Part shown: one piece after another, positions 1 through 9,425 of the stretch
Layout: each line of letters opens with the position of its first letter
Numbering within the stretch: position 1 is the first letter of the stretch
Origin: Ischnura elegans
Taxonomy: Eukaryota; Arthropoda; Insecta; Odonata; Coenagrionidae
Assembly: GCF_921293095.1 (NCBI RefSeq)
Contig: NC_060259.1
Location: 3,348,001 to 3,412,000 of the forward strand
DNA: 64,000 nucleotides
Direction: 5' to 3'
Made by a program: the position numbers and the translations under genes
The notes under the pieces: generated by a model
Told to the model about the DNA's origin: nothing
What the model saw: the letters and a program-made list of their open reading frames with translations, nothing else
Database searches by the model: none

Positions 1-486
1 GAGATTAAGTCGGCATACTTAAGAGAGAGGAAAATAAACTGTTTCCTCGAAAGTCAACAACCGATACCCTTTTTCCCTTTCCACCTTCGCCGAGGTGAGT
101 CGCGCGGAAAGGGGAGTTTTCACACCACAAGGCATCTTTTAGTCTTTTGTATTACTACGTCCGTCCGATGTGATATTCATTTGTAGCGTTTAGTTTCTTT
201 CTTGAACTTAAAAAACAAGAGTTTTTAAGGTTGATTAAACGACGTGAGAAATATAGATTTTTTTGGCTCTACAAAACTAAAGCTAAGTTCTTTAGTCCAT
301 TAGCTTAGTCATTTGAGTTCCATGAGGACTCAAGATCCATAAAGATCGATGATATAGTTTTCAATAAAAATTCCAGTTTCCTAAATCTTGCAATTTTGGT
401 AGGAAAGTACTTGCCCAGTCACACAAGTGTGTAGCAAAAGGCAATTTTCTGCAGACAGTAATACTGTAACATGGAGACATCAAAAC
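1..486. other. Unassigned leader or flank upstream of the LINE
   Basis: No convincing coding region. The stretch could be the 5' untranslated leader of the LINE that follows, or flanking DNA; I could not place the 5' end of the element because no target-site duplication matching the 3' side was found. Confidence 0.4.
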
Positions 487-556
487 CGGCGTAATAGCCT
501 AGTAGGCAGAGAGCTTGACTCACATGGCCAACGTCTCCGGTTCGAGACCGCGTCAG
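487..556 (+). promoter_or_regulatory. tRNA-like segment with Pol III A and B boxes
   Basis: TAGCCTAGTAGG at 495-506 fits the A-box consensus TRGYNNANNNGG, and GGTTCGAGACC at 539-549 fits the B-box consensus GGTTCGANNCC. Their spacing of about 33 bp is that of a tRNA gene. I could not fold a convincing acceptor or anticodon stem, so this is not called a tRNA gene. It sits only 30 bp upstream of the LINE ORF1 start. It may be a tRNA-derived SINE remnant or an internal promoter in the LINE leader. Confidence 0.5.
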
Positions 557-579
557 CTACATTTTGATTCAGATTCAAC

Positions 580-1488
580 ATGGCGGCCGGTCAAGTAAAC
601 ATTGAATGTCACGCTTGTAAAAACCATTTAAAGGATTGTGAAAAAGCCCTTCCTTGTGAAAATTGCAAGCAATTTTATCATTATAAGTGTACGGGCCTGA
701 AAGAAATTGCTTTGAGAGCTCTGGAGGAAATTTCCGGATTATTCTGGAAATGTCTTTCATGTCGCGTTATAGAAGGAAACCGACTTAGCAAGATGGCGTG
801 CGACATCGAATTATTAAAAGAAGAGATTAACAATCTAAAGGATAACCCTAAGTTTCACGCGGGGAATGAAAATCGTGTGAAAAAGTTAAGTTTTGCTAAA
901 GTGGCAAATCACGTAACAGAGGCCTCACATGACGTAGCTAAGCCGGCAAAACATCGTCAAAGAGATGGAAAAGAGGCTGAGTTTGGAGCAAACACTGTTT
1001 CTGACTCAAAACCTTCGGCAAAAAAGGAAAAAACGACCCATGTTGATCAAACCAGCTGCGGAATAGTGCGCCTAAACCATGAACAATCACGAAGAGAATC
1101 AGACGACGACGGCTATACCCGAGTGCAACACAGAAGAAAGAAACGAAACTTCTTTGGTATTGGAAAAGGTGCGACTGAAAACAACGGTGCAGGTCTCCGA
1201 GCTGCGAAAATGATAACGTACGTATATGTGGGCCGCTTGGCCAGCGATTCCACTGAAGATGAAGTGGTAAAATATGTAAAAAATAAGTTTGACGTCACGT
1301 GTGATTCTTGTGAAAAAATAGAAGGTAAAAGTGTACATGGTGCATTCAAACTCGGCGTTGAATACAGTGATTTTAAACAGGTGATTAATCCGCTTCACTG
1401 GCCTTCTGGCGTGATTATCAACAAATTTACAAGACCAAGACAACAGTCGACTGACATGAGAGTCGAACCTAAGGGTAAGTCTTCCTGA
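580..1488 (+). CDS. LINE ORF1 protein with PHD-like zinc finger
   Basis: Predicted 302-residue nucleic-acid-binding ORF1 product. Residues 10-62 hold regularly spaced Cys and His in PHD-finger order (CHAC, CENC, FYHYKC, FWKCLSC), typical of ORF1 in CR1-like elements. A basic, charged linker follows. Residues about 210-290 form a compact segment beginning YVYVGRLASDSTEDEV, resembling the RNA-binding-like domain often found after the PHD finger in arthropod LINEs. The start ATG lies in a GC-rich context 30 bp after the B-box-like word. The ORF ends in UGA at 1486-1488, after which the same frame stays open into ORF2. Confidence 0.85.
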   Translation: MAAGQVNIECHACKNHLKDCEKALPCENCKQFYHYKCTGLKEIALRALEEISGLFWKCLSCRVIEGNRLSKMACDIELLKEEINNLKDNPKFHAGNENRVKKLSFAKVANHVTEASHDVAKPAKHRQRDGKEAEFGANTVSDSKPSAKKEKTTHVDQTSCGIVRLNHEQSRRESDDDGYTRVQHRRKKRNFFGIGKGATENNGAGLRAAKMITYVYVGRLASDSTEDEVVKYVKNKFDVTCDSCEKIEGKSVHGAFKLGVEYSDFKQVINPLHWPSGVIINKFTRPRQQSTDMRVEPKGKSS

Positions 1489-1492
1489 CTAG
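1486..1492 (+). promoter_or_regulatory. Candidate stop-codon readthrough site, UGA CUA G
   Basis: ORF1 ends with TGA directly followed by CTAG. UGA-CUAG is the known favourable 3' context for stop-codon readthrough in animal genes. The frame downstream is open without interruption into the endonuclease. The first ATG in that frame is at 1639, after the conserved N-terminal endonuclease motifs, so initiation there would lose catalytic residues. This is a sequence-based inference; translation was not tested. Confidence 0.55.
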
Positions 1493-4368
1493 CTTTCTGT
1501 GACTCAAATCAGCAAAAGACGCACTCAGGGTTTAAATTACTGGTTTTAAACATTCAGTGCCTGAGTAACAAAATAGCAGAGCTTGAAGCACTAGCAGAGG
1601 CAGAGAAACCAGAATTTATATGTTTAAGTGAACATTGGATGAGAGATATAATTATATCAATACCAGGCTATGTGATTGGTGACTTTTATTGTCGGAAAGA
1701 TCATCGTAATGGAGGTGTGGTTATTTTTGTAAAAAGTACATTAGTTTTTTCTAATATGTCGCATTTGGTGCATAATCTAAATGCTGAACTTATATTTGAA
1801 TGTGCAGCAGTGAGGTACACTGTAGCAAGTAATGATTTTATTGTATTATCTGTATATAGATCCCCTGTTAGTAGCTTTAATAGTTTCCTAGAAATTTTAG
1901 ATAATCTGTTGTACACCTTGACAAGTCAATTGTCAAGACCAAATGTTATATTGGCAGGAGACTTCAACTGTAACCTTTTTAAGGACGGACAAGATAAAAG
2001 AAGATTTTTGCAAATTTTACAGTCCTATCAAATGAAACCACTGGTAAATACTCCAACAAGGATTACTAATGGCACAGGGACACTACTGGATAACGTTTTC
2101 ACTGATTACAATGAATCTAATGTTAATACTTCAGTATTTGACCCAGCAATATCTGATCATTCAGCTATTGTATCCATCTTTCATATACATGAGGAGCATC
2201 CTCAATCAAAAACCCTAAATCAATGTAGGTTCTTTAATGAGCATAATATGAATTATTTTTGTGTATTGTTGAATCAAGAAGATTGGAAAGACATATATGG
2301 TGGAAGACCTCTGAATGTTAACTTTGATGAATATCTTTGTAGATTTAAGTATTACTTCAACTTAGCTTTTCCGCTGCAGTCCGTGGAACACAGGAGTGTC
2401 AGCACAAAAAAATGGGTTACAAAAGAAGTTCAAAACTTATCCAGAGTTCTAAAACAAACATTTTTGCAAATACGGTACTCAAATGATGATGGGTTGCGAC
2501 AGAAGTACTCTCAACTTAGGAAAGAATATAAGATATTTATAAGAAAAGCAAAAAGGGAGTATAATGACCAAAGGTTTAGGAATGCCTCTAATTATTCTAA
2601 AGTAGCCTGGGACATCATAAAAAGTAATGTCAATGCCAACCCAACAGTTCTGCCAGATCAAGTTACAAATGAACAAGGGGAAATTACTACAAACCCCATT
2701 GAAATCTCCAATGCCCTAAACCACTCATTCTTGCATCTTCCTAAGAGGGTGATTACCACCCAAAGTGGAGCTACTCTCGAAAACCATAAAATAAGTAGCT
2801 CATTGTATCTTAAGCCTTGCTCAGAAAGAGAGTTGTCTCTCTATATAGCCAAGATAGGAAAGAAAAAGTCTGCTGACATTGAGGGAATAACGGGAAAAGT
2901 AATTAAAGACTGTGAGTCCCTCATACGAAGACCCTTACTCTCGTTAGTCAACCAGTCCTTGTCAGAAGGTGTATATCCTGATTCCTTGAAGGTATCCAAG
3001 GTGGTCCCAGTGTATAAGAACAAAGACAATAGAAATAATCTGCAAAACTACAGGCCAGTATCTATAGTGCCACAATTTGGTAAATTATTTGAGTATGTAT
3101 TCTGTAAAAGGCTCATTGACTATCTTGATAAGCAAAACATAATATCACTCCATCAATATGGCTTTCAGCAGGGAAAATCGACAGAATTGGCTCTATTTAA
3201 TGCAATTGATAATATTACACAGGAAATAAATAGTAAAAATAAGGTAATGGGGATATTTTTTGACATGAGCCGAGCCTTTGATGCTGTGGATCATGACAAA
3301 TTGCTAAAAAAATGTGAATCAATAGGTATTAGGGGCATTCCTCTAAATTGGCTTAAGACATATCTTCATGGAAGAAAACAGAAAGTAGCATACAGGAAAG
3401 ATGGGACAGTCTATTTCTCCTCCACGTTAGAAGTCAAAAAGGGTGTACCACAGGGGTCAGTATTGGGTCCTCTTCTCTTTCTAATATTCATCAATGACCT
3501 ACCTAATAAAATTGTAACCCAAGATAATAAGTGTGTATTATATGCAGATGATGTAACCATCTTATCAAAAAGAAAAAATCTGACCGCGTTAATTGATTCC
3601 AGTCAATATATAATAAAATGCATGCAAACCTGGTGTGATGTCAATGAACTAAGGCTAAATGATGATAAAACCCAAGTGATATTGTTTTCTGCTGGGCACA
3701 GCCCAAAGGACAATGATCTACTGCAATGTAAAAATAATTATCTTAATGATATGGAATGTGTAAAGTTTCTAGGAATTTATGTGGATAGAAATATGAAGTG
3801 GGATGCACATATAGAGCACCTATGTAAAAAACTGAATACAGTGTTTTATCTTATATCTGTATTAAAGCATAGTGTAAGCCAGTATGTTCTGAAAACCCTT
3901 TACTATGGATTATTCTACTCAAGAATTTCATATGGAATTATAATATGGGGATCTTCGCCCCAACTTCATGATGTGTTTGTTATACAAAAGAAATTTGTGA
4001 GAAGTATGTGCAAACTAAAGTGTCGAGCTCATTGTCGCCCTTTTTTTAAAAGCCTTAAATTACTCACTGTACCTTGCGTATATATATATCAGAGTGTCAT
4101 ATATGTAAAAAGGTATAAAGGTTGTTTTACTATGAATAATAGGATACATTCCTATGAAACCAGGAGATGCAATGACGTTCATGTCAAACAATCGAACCTA
4201 GCTCTGGTATCTAGAGGGCCTGAGCTCATGTGTACAAAATTGTATAATAACCTACCTGTATATATTAAAAGTATAGAAAATATTGATGTTTTTAAAAAGA
4301 GTGTCTTAGCTTACTTAATAGAGAAGTGTTTTTATAGTATAAAAGAATATCTTCAATCTGAAATGTAA
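1489..4368 (+). CDS. LINE ORF2: AP endonuclease and reverse transcriptase
   Basis: Polyprotein that nicks target DNA and reverse transcribes the element RNA. The frame opens immediately after the ORF1 stop. The endonuclease shows NIQCLSNK near 1546-1569, SEHW near 1627, AGDFNCNL near 1954 and SDHSAI near 2152, matching the N, E, D/N and SDH motifs of APE-type endonucleases. The RT follows with NYRPVSIVP, FFDMSRAFDAVDH, GVPQGSVLGPLLFLIFIND and the catalytic YADD at 3541-3552. The C-terminal part is the usual thumb and tail without RNase H. The only in-frame ATG upstream of the RT that could start the ORF is at 1639, inside the endonuclease. Readthrough of the ORF1 UGA or reinitiation is therefore needed for a complete enzyme. 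Confidence 0.88.
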   Translation, partial: LAFCDSNQQKTHSGFKLLVLNIQCLSNKIAELEALAEAEKPEFICLSEHWMRDIIISIPGYVIGDFYCRKDHRNGGVVIFVKSTLVFSNMSHLVHNLNAELIFECAAVRYTVASNDFIVLSVYRSPVSSFNSFLEILDNLLYTLTSQLSRPNVILAGDFNCNLFKDGQDKRRFLQILQSYQMKPLVNTPTRITNGTGTLLDNVFTDYNESNVNTSVFDPAISDHSAIVSIFHIHEEHPQSKTLNQCRFFNEHNMNYFCVLLNQEDWKDIYGGRPLNVNFDEYLCRFKYYFNLAFPLQSVEHRSVSTKKWVTKEVQNLSRVLKQTFLQIRYSNDDGLRQKYSQLRKEYKIFIRKAKREYNDQRFRNASNYSKVAWDIIKSNVNANPTVLPDQVTNEQGEITTNPIEISNALNHSFLHLPKRVITTQSGATLENHKISSSLYLKPCSERELSLYIAKIGKKKSADIEGITGKVIKDCESLIRRPLLSLVNQSLSEGVYPDSLKVSKVVPVYKNKDNRNNLQNYRPVSIVPQFGKLFEYVFCKRLIDYLDKQNIISLHQYGFQQGKSTELALFNAIDNITQEINSKNKVMGIFFDMSRAFDAVDHDKLLKKCESIGIRGIPLNWLKTYLHGRKQKVAYRKDGTVYFSSTLEVKKGVPQGSVLGPLLFLIFINDLPNKIVTQDNKCVLYADDVTILSKRKNLTALIDSSQYIIKCMQTWCDVNELRLNDDKTQVILFSAGHSPKDNDLLQCKNNYLNDMECVKFLGIYVDRNMKWDAHIEHLCKKLNTVFYLISVLKHSVSQYVLKTLYYGLFYSRISYGIIIWGSSPQLHDVFVIQKKFVRSMCKLKCRAHCRPFFKSLKLLTVPCVYIYQSVIYVKRYKGCFTMNNRIHSYETRRCNDVHVKQSNLALVSRGPELMCTKLYNNLPVYIKSIENIDVFKKSVLAYLIEKCFYSIKEYLQSEM

Positions 4369-4454
4369 CATTTTCTTATGTGAATTTGTTAATTTTGACG
4401 TGCCCTATATACTTGTTTTATGATTGTATCATGACATATAGTATCCTTTGGGCA

Positions 4455-4482
4455 AATAAATATTATTATTATTATTATTATA
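4455..4482 (+). terminator. LINE 3' end: AATAAA and (ATT)n tail
   Basis: AATAAA at 4455-4460 runs straight into about seven ATT units. Simple-repeat tails rather than poly(A) are common in CR1-group LINEs, where the RT recognises the 3' end. This fixes the 3' boundary of the element. Confidence 0.75.
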
Positions 4483-4623
4483 ACCTACTGGCTGAGCATG
4501 AGCATGTTGGTTTTTCTGCTTGAGAATTTGAAAGGGCCAAATATTACATGATTCATATCCATGGATAGTATTTAATCTTTATTATAACTGAGAATACGAG
4601 TATACTCAGGGCTCTCCATTGTA

Positions 4624-6339
4624 CACCCATGTCTCGTATAGCGCAATTTCGATTAGCGCAATTTCGATATAGCGCAAATTCGTTCCTCGGGGAAACATTG
4701 CAACGCAGTGTAGCCTAATCAAAAATTTTAAACGCTCTCGTGATAAAACGTGAACTTGCGCTAAGTACACACGTAATTTCTATCAATTTACGCATATTAA
4801 TGTTATTTCTTGCCTCAAATCTTTTTTGTTTATATATTAATCGAAATTCATTGCTGTGCAATTGCCAAAAGTATTACTCGTCATTGGGTCCAGATAGCCG
4901 GCCTACCGAAGATTTATCTCGTCTCCTTAACAGAATGATAATAAATAATTTAGATCGTTAATTAAGCGTGGGGCTAGTGGAAATGAGTTTTTTTTCAGCA
5001 ATACGGTTTGAGACGTATTTTTGCCGTCGTATGTTACCGGGCGATTGACTTCCGGTAGAGTGTCTACGCTAAAGCCTTCAAGGTCATCGGTATTCACGGG
5101 GGAGAAATGGAGGGGTGGCGGAGTTGCGCATGAATAGCATCAACACATAAAAGGGTCCGCTATAGAGTCTCAAACACAATGGCTTCGTTCCCTCCCCGCA
5201 GTCATAGGCCTTCTGCGTCTCAGGAATACAGTTCAGCAGAAGAAGGTGATTTAGATAGAGCCATACAGAGTAAAAACCAAGAGAATATGGCAAAAAATAG
5301 GAATGCGTGTAGAAAAATCAAGAAAAACCATAAACCTAGAAGAGGACTTGAGAGAGGTCAATTGCTTTGAAAATGTAGAGCGTCAAAGCGATATTGCGTG
5401 GAAGTTTAAACTCACGATGCCTTATTTTGAATAAAGACGAAGCTAAAATATCAATGACCTCAGCCGCACCAACTTCAACCAAGCGGTCTACACATACGGA
5501 AAGTTCATGGTGAATCAGTACAAAAAGACGAGAGTGGTAATCGCTCCGAGACATTTAGTGAAAGCGGTTGGTTCCAGAATTTAAACGGCAAGCAGGTATT
5601 TTCAGTGCGGCGATATCAGGTGAATCTGCAAGTGTTGATAGCGCAGCCACCACAACATTTTCTGATGAACTCCAAGCTGTTATTGAAAGTGGCTCCTTTC
5701 CCCCTCAACTAGATCTAGTGTTGACGAGACGATATTCTTTTGGAAAAGAATGCATTCTCGTTCATTCATTTTCAGGGAAGGAAAACCTGGGTCAGGTTTC
5801 AAGGCATTTAAAGACTGTTTCACGTAGCTGCTAATGACTCGGAGGACTTCAAATTAAAATGATTTATCATTCATAAACTCCGCTAGCTATGAAATGGCAT
5901 TTAAAGTAGCATTTTCCTGTCATTTCGATGAGCTACAAAAGGGCCTGCGTGACACAACAGTTGTTTTTAGACTAGTTTTAAAAATCGTCAACTGCCGGCA
6001 ACGCATTACAATCCCCTGAGATAGCAGATGTTAGCCCACCCGCACGACAGGATGGAATTTCGAAAGCACGTAAGAATTTTTTTTAACGTGAATAAAAGTC
6101 TTTGAATGCATGAATACTATCTTTAAAGATGTTTTAAACTATAAATATTTATAGAAATAATGTTTTCTAAGGCTTTTTATGGGAATATAGATGTTTTAGA
6201 GGAAATTCAATACCAAAGACCTATGCTACCAGGAACGCATCCCTATCTTCCCTATGTTAAAACGCTCTCGTATAGCGCAAATTCGTATAGCGCAAAGACC
6301 CCAAGGAACGCATCCCTTGCGCTATACGAGACATGGGTG
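4624..6339. mobile_element. Tigger/pogo-type DNA transposon, inactive
   Basis: Terminal inverted repeats of about 23 bp match perfectly between 4624 and 6339 (CACCCATGTCTCGTATAGCG on the left), flanked by TA at 4622-4623 and 6340-6341. The word TATAGCGCAAATTCG recurs in both subterminal regions. The terminal sequence and the TA target fit the pogo/Tigger branch of Tc1-mariner. The interior holds a broken transposase. At 1716 bp it is shorter than intact family members. Confidence 0.85.
5179..5834 (+). pseudogene. Degenerate Tigger-like transposase
   Basis: Pieces of a CENP-B/Tigger-type transposase lie in different frames. Near 5345-5440 a helix-turn-helix segment reads CFENVERQSDIAWKFKL, resembling the DNA-binding domain. 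At 5568-5834 a segment reads FKRQAGIFSAAISGESASVD followed by FSDEL, which matches the part just before the first DDE aspartate in Tigger proteins. In-frame stops and frameshifts separate them, and the catalytic DDE core is not recognisable. Non-functional. Confidence 0.7.
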
Positions 6340-6360
6340 TAGTTATAAGTGATATTTTTC

Positions 6361-6460
6361 TTGGAGCCTATGGTGTCAGAATCGATGGAATCGGTATCGG
6401 TAGAATCGGAATCGAAATGTCAGAATCGGAATCGATAAAATTTTGGAATCGACCCATCAC
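6361..6460 (+). repeat. GGAATCG-type short repeats
   Basis: About ten imperfect copies of GAATCG/GGAATCG within 90 bp. It resembles the subterminal word clusters of DNA transposons, but no matching partner end was found nearby. Confidence 0.5.
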
Positions 6461-7546
6461 TAATAAATACCATTACTTTCGATTAACAGCATTAATTGTA
6501 GCTTAGTTTTTGTAATAATTAATATTTAATATGCATTGTTTTAGCAACGATATTGAGCAGACGAAAACGCTCATCTATTGGCTCCTCGGTATGTGACTTC
6601 ATTCTGTTTTATCTCATCAGCGTGCAAGGTGTTTATCGTGTTATGATCGTGTTTATGATACAATGAACTACGTGTGCATTGGAAAATGTTGGTGGATCTG
6701 ATCTTTGTACAGGGAAATAGTTTAAGTGCATATCATGGAATCAGGTTTTGTGAAGGTTTCTTGAAAATATCCCTAAGGTTGATGCTTCAATGATTGACCA
6801 TACTGATTATGTTTGACTATATCTACATGCCACGGAACGAAGTTTTAATGTTGCACTGGACCTTTTCGTTGTGTTGCCCCATTCATTGTAAAGAGCAATC
6901 GATGGGAAACCTCATCAGAAATTAGGCCAAAGTAAATTAAGTAAGAGAGTTTCTAACAGTAGGTAATTGGCCAAAATTTTGTAAGCACGATTCGAAGGTT
7001 TATGGAAGTAAAAGTGCCGGTGCATAGATAACTATCGATATTTGTATCATTATTTCAAATACCGATCTTAATTCATCTATTTAACTATTTTCTCTTCTAT
7101 TAGTATTTAACCTACTGACTCACGAAAAATAATTTTTCACATGAGTTTTGGCCCGTAGTGACTGGATGAATATCCATGGTTCATTATTTAATTGCCGCTA
7201 CTGAGATGGGTTCTTCTTCTTCTGGGCTTTTTAAGGTTTGAAACGTAAGCACATATAACTGGAGTTACATTTTGGCCTAGTCTAAGCAGTAATCTGACCT
7301 TAATTTCTTTAACAAATTGCACTTTTTATAGACGTATGTATTTGTTCTTTTGTAAAATTAATGTATTCAAAAGCAGAGTTCTGATAATCTCAATGTTTGT
7401 ACCAGTTATTTTCATTTCGTTAATAGAGATATGTCAGTCAGCTATTCATTTGCTTGGTTGAGGTTTATGAATAGCATTTGTGAGGCATATCTTAAAATAA
7501 TGTTATTGAAAACTTGGTCCAGATGTATTCCGGAAAGGCTCCAAAT
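6461..7546. other. Intergenic, nothing recognised
   Basis: AT-rich sequence without convincing coding potential, long repeats or RNA genes. Confidence 0.5.
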
Positions 7547-7587
7547 CAAATGTTTGATTATGATGAGATTCTTTCCCGGCGTATTAA

Positions 7588-7869
7588 TTGAGTGAAGTCC
7601 TCTCGGGATTTCCACCGGTTGATTTGATTTATAGGCACCAACGTTTCAATGAACGCCTCGTTCATCGTCCTCAGGGTGAATAATAAATTTTTACTGATTA
7701 AAGAATGTTTATAAGTAACTATAAACAAATTGCAACAATTAAGTTACCCCTGATCGGCCGGAAAAATCTGAATTTTTATGAAACGGTGGGGTTCTATGAT
7801 TTTTAATTTTCTTTAAAATGGGATTCCACGCATTGCTAATTTTGTATCCAGTGTCCCTATTGAAATTAT
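7588..7869 (+). repeat. Left inverted arm of the Penelope fragment
   Basis: Reverse complement of 8101-8382. Contains a hammerhead-like core on the minus strand and the 3' part of the GIY-YIG coding segment. Confidence 0.85.
7643..7674 (-). ncRNA. Hammerhead-ribozyme-like core A
   Basis: On the minus strand: CTGAGGA, one C, a 7-bp stem with a GAGGC loop, then GAAAC. CUGANGA-stem-GAAA is the hammerhead catalytic core, and Penelope terminal repeats are known to carry hammerheads. Stems I and III and a cleavage site were not established. Confidence 0.45.
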
Positions 7870-8152
7870 TTTTATTAAGCCTAATTTCAATGGCCTCCTT
7901 AGCGAGCCTGTCCCAGAAGTTGTTGGAACGGCAGATTAATTTGGCGCTATCCCATTTAATTTGGTGATCCCTATTAATGCTATGTTCAGCCACAGCAGAC
8001 TTATCAGGCTGTCCAAGTCTGAAATGCCTCCGATGCTCCTTAATCCTGGTGGCTATCGTTATACCAGTCTCCCCCACGTAGATTTGGACGTGCCACGTGT
8101 ATAATTTCAATAGGGACACTGGATACAAAATTAGCAATGCGTGGAATCCCAT
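7739..8152 (-). pseudogene. Penelope GIY-YIG endonuclease domain, fragment
   Basis: The open frame is 137 codons, but only about residues 24-120 are element protein. The first 20 or so residues come from the inverted arm read backwards. IYVGETGITIATRIKEH is the second half of the GIY-YIG signature of Penelope elements (usually CxCxKxYIGET). KSAVAEHSINRDHQIKWD and a conserved EAIEI helix follow. The first GIY half and the whole RT are missing. No function is expected. Confidence 0.75.
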
Positions 8153-8382
8153 TTTAAAGAAAATAAAAAATCATAGAACCCCACCGTTTCATAAAAATTC
8201 AGATTTTTCCGGCCGATCAGGGGTAACTTAATTGTTGCAATTTGTTTATAGTTACTTATAAACATTCTTTAATCAGTAAAAATTTATTATTCACCCCGAG
8301 GACGATGAACGAGGCGTTCATTGAAACGTTGGTGCCTATAAATCAAATCAACCGGTGGAAATCCCGAGAGAACTTCACTCAA
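8101..8382 (-). repeat. Right inverted arm of the Penelope fragment
   Basis: Inverted copy of 7588-7869. Its hammerhead-like core has CCGAGGA where the left copy has CTGAGGA on the equivalent strand, so one conserved core base is lost. Confidence 0.85.
8296..8326 (+). ncRNA. Hammerhead-like core B, mutated
   Basis: Inverted-arm copy of core A with CCGAGGA instead of CTGAGGA. The stem and GAAAC are retained. Probably inactive. Confidence 0.35.
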
Positions 8383-8392
8383 ATGTTTGATT

Positions 8393-9374
8393 GTTAGATC
8401 AGACGATTAATTTTCATTCATTCAGTTTCAATATGCTTCTTGAAGCATTTGTTAGCACAATTTTAAAATTTGTTAATTTTTCATTTTTTCACAGTATAAG
8501 TTTATAGGTTTTCAAGGTACAACTGTCTATGACCAACCAGGAATCCCTCCACGCGGTGCATTTCCAAAAAGTAGTCCCGACTTGTGATACATAATAATGA
8601 GCTTATTTCACATCCAATTTTGAAAATATTTGCATGACTGTGCTTGCCATTAAATTACAAACGTTTTGAATACTCAAACTATCACTTTTTATCGAAAATA
8701 AATTTTCCGTTTTTTAGTTAATAGTATGGGTGCTGTTAATTACAATTGGTGACTTAGTTTTAACGAATTAAGTCCTAATATTAACTAGGATCATCACTGT
8801 TTAAGTGCCTCTCGTAATTTTAATGTCAATATAAATCTGCACACGAACACAAAACCGAGAACCGAGGAGTGAGAAATACTATCAGTTAGTTCAAGGTAGA
8901 AAACTTGATAGAGAGTCTTGTAGTCAGCGTAACCGAGAAATAAATTAATTAAAAGATATAGATGATGGCATGTACACAAGTTCAATCTAGTCCATAAGCC
9001 ATTCCATGGCTTCCTTCCAAACACGGTATACGCTGTAGAGGGCCTCACCCTAAAGAACAAGGTATGCCTGAGAACACACAAAACAAAATTACGTCACAGC
9101 TCTGAGAAAATGGCAGACTAGTGTTTCAGCGCATCATTAATTTTGCAAATTTTAATAATTGTTATCTCACTTAAAAAGTGCCTCACTATTCTCAGACTCG
9201 GAATTAAGCTTATTGAGGTTTATATTTTTTTGAGATCACTCCCCAAAAATGTGCACATACTCTATTGAAGAAAAAGTTGATACTGAATTTTTTAAACAAC
9301 TAAGTTATTAAAATGATGATGAAACACAATTAATAATTATGTACTTGCACATGTAAATGTAGACCAAAATAGTT
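8393..9374. other. Intergenic, nothing recognised
   Basis: No conserved protein motif in any frame and no obvious repeat boundary. Confidence 0.5.
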
Positions 9375-9425
9375 GTCACCCATATCTTTAAACTCATTTA
9401 CAATGAGTTTGAAGATATGGGTGAC
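9375..9425. repeat. 23-bp near-perfect hairpin
   Basis: GTCACCCATATC at 9375 pairs with GATATGGGTGAC ending at 9425. The arms are 23 nt with one mismatch (a G-U pair in RNA) and a loop of about 5 nt. No TSD was noticed. The loop is shorter than in a typical pre-miRNA. Confidence 0.7.

Larger units (their letters stand above)
487..4482 (+). mobile_element. Non-LTR retrotransposon (LINE), apparently near full length
   Basis: Two-ORF LINE of the CR1/L2/Jockey type: ORF1 with a PHD-like finger (580-1488), an endonuclease-RT ORF2 in the same frame (1489-4368), a short 3' UTR, AATAAA at 4455 and an (ATT)n tail to 4482. Both reading frames are open over their whole length, which points to a young copy. 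The 5' boundary is uncertain. The exact clade would need an RT phylogeny. Confidence 0.85.
7560..8379 (-). mobile_element. Penelope-like element fragment with inverted terminal arms
   Basis: A GIY-YIG endonuclease fragment on the minus strand is framed by inverted arms 7588-7869 and 8101-8382, about 97% identical by eye. CAAATGTTTGATT occurs at 7547-7559 and 8380-8392, a probable 13-bp target-site duplication. Penelope-like retroelements encode RT plus GIY-YIG and often carry inverted or tandem terminal copies. The RT is absent, so this is a severely 5'-truncated insertion. Confidence 0.8.

Noticed and set aside
1099..1443. Minus-strand ORFs opposite LINE ORF1
   Set aside because: Shadow frames of the ORF1 coding region with no domain and cysteine/phenylalanine-rich composition.
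8794..9081. 95-codon minus-strand ORF
   Set aside because: Hydrophobic low-information frame without motif or splice context.
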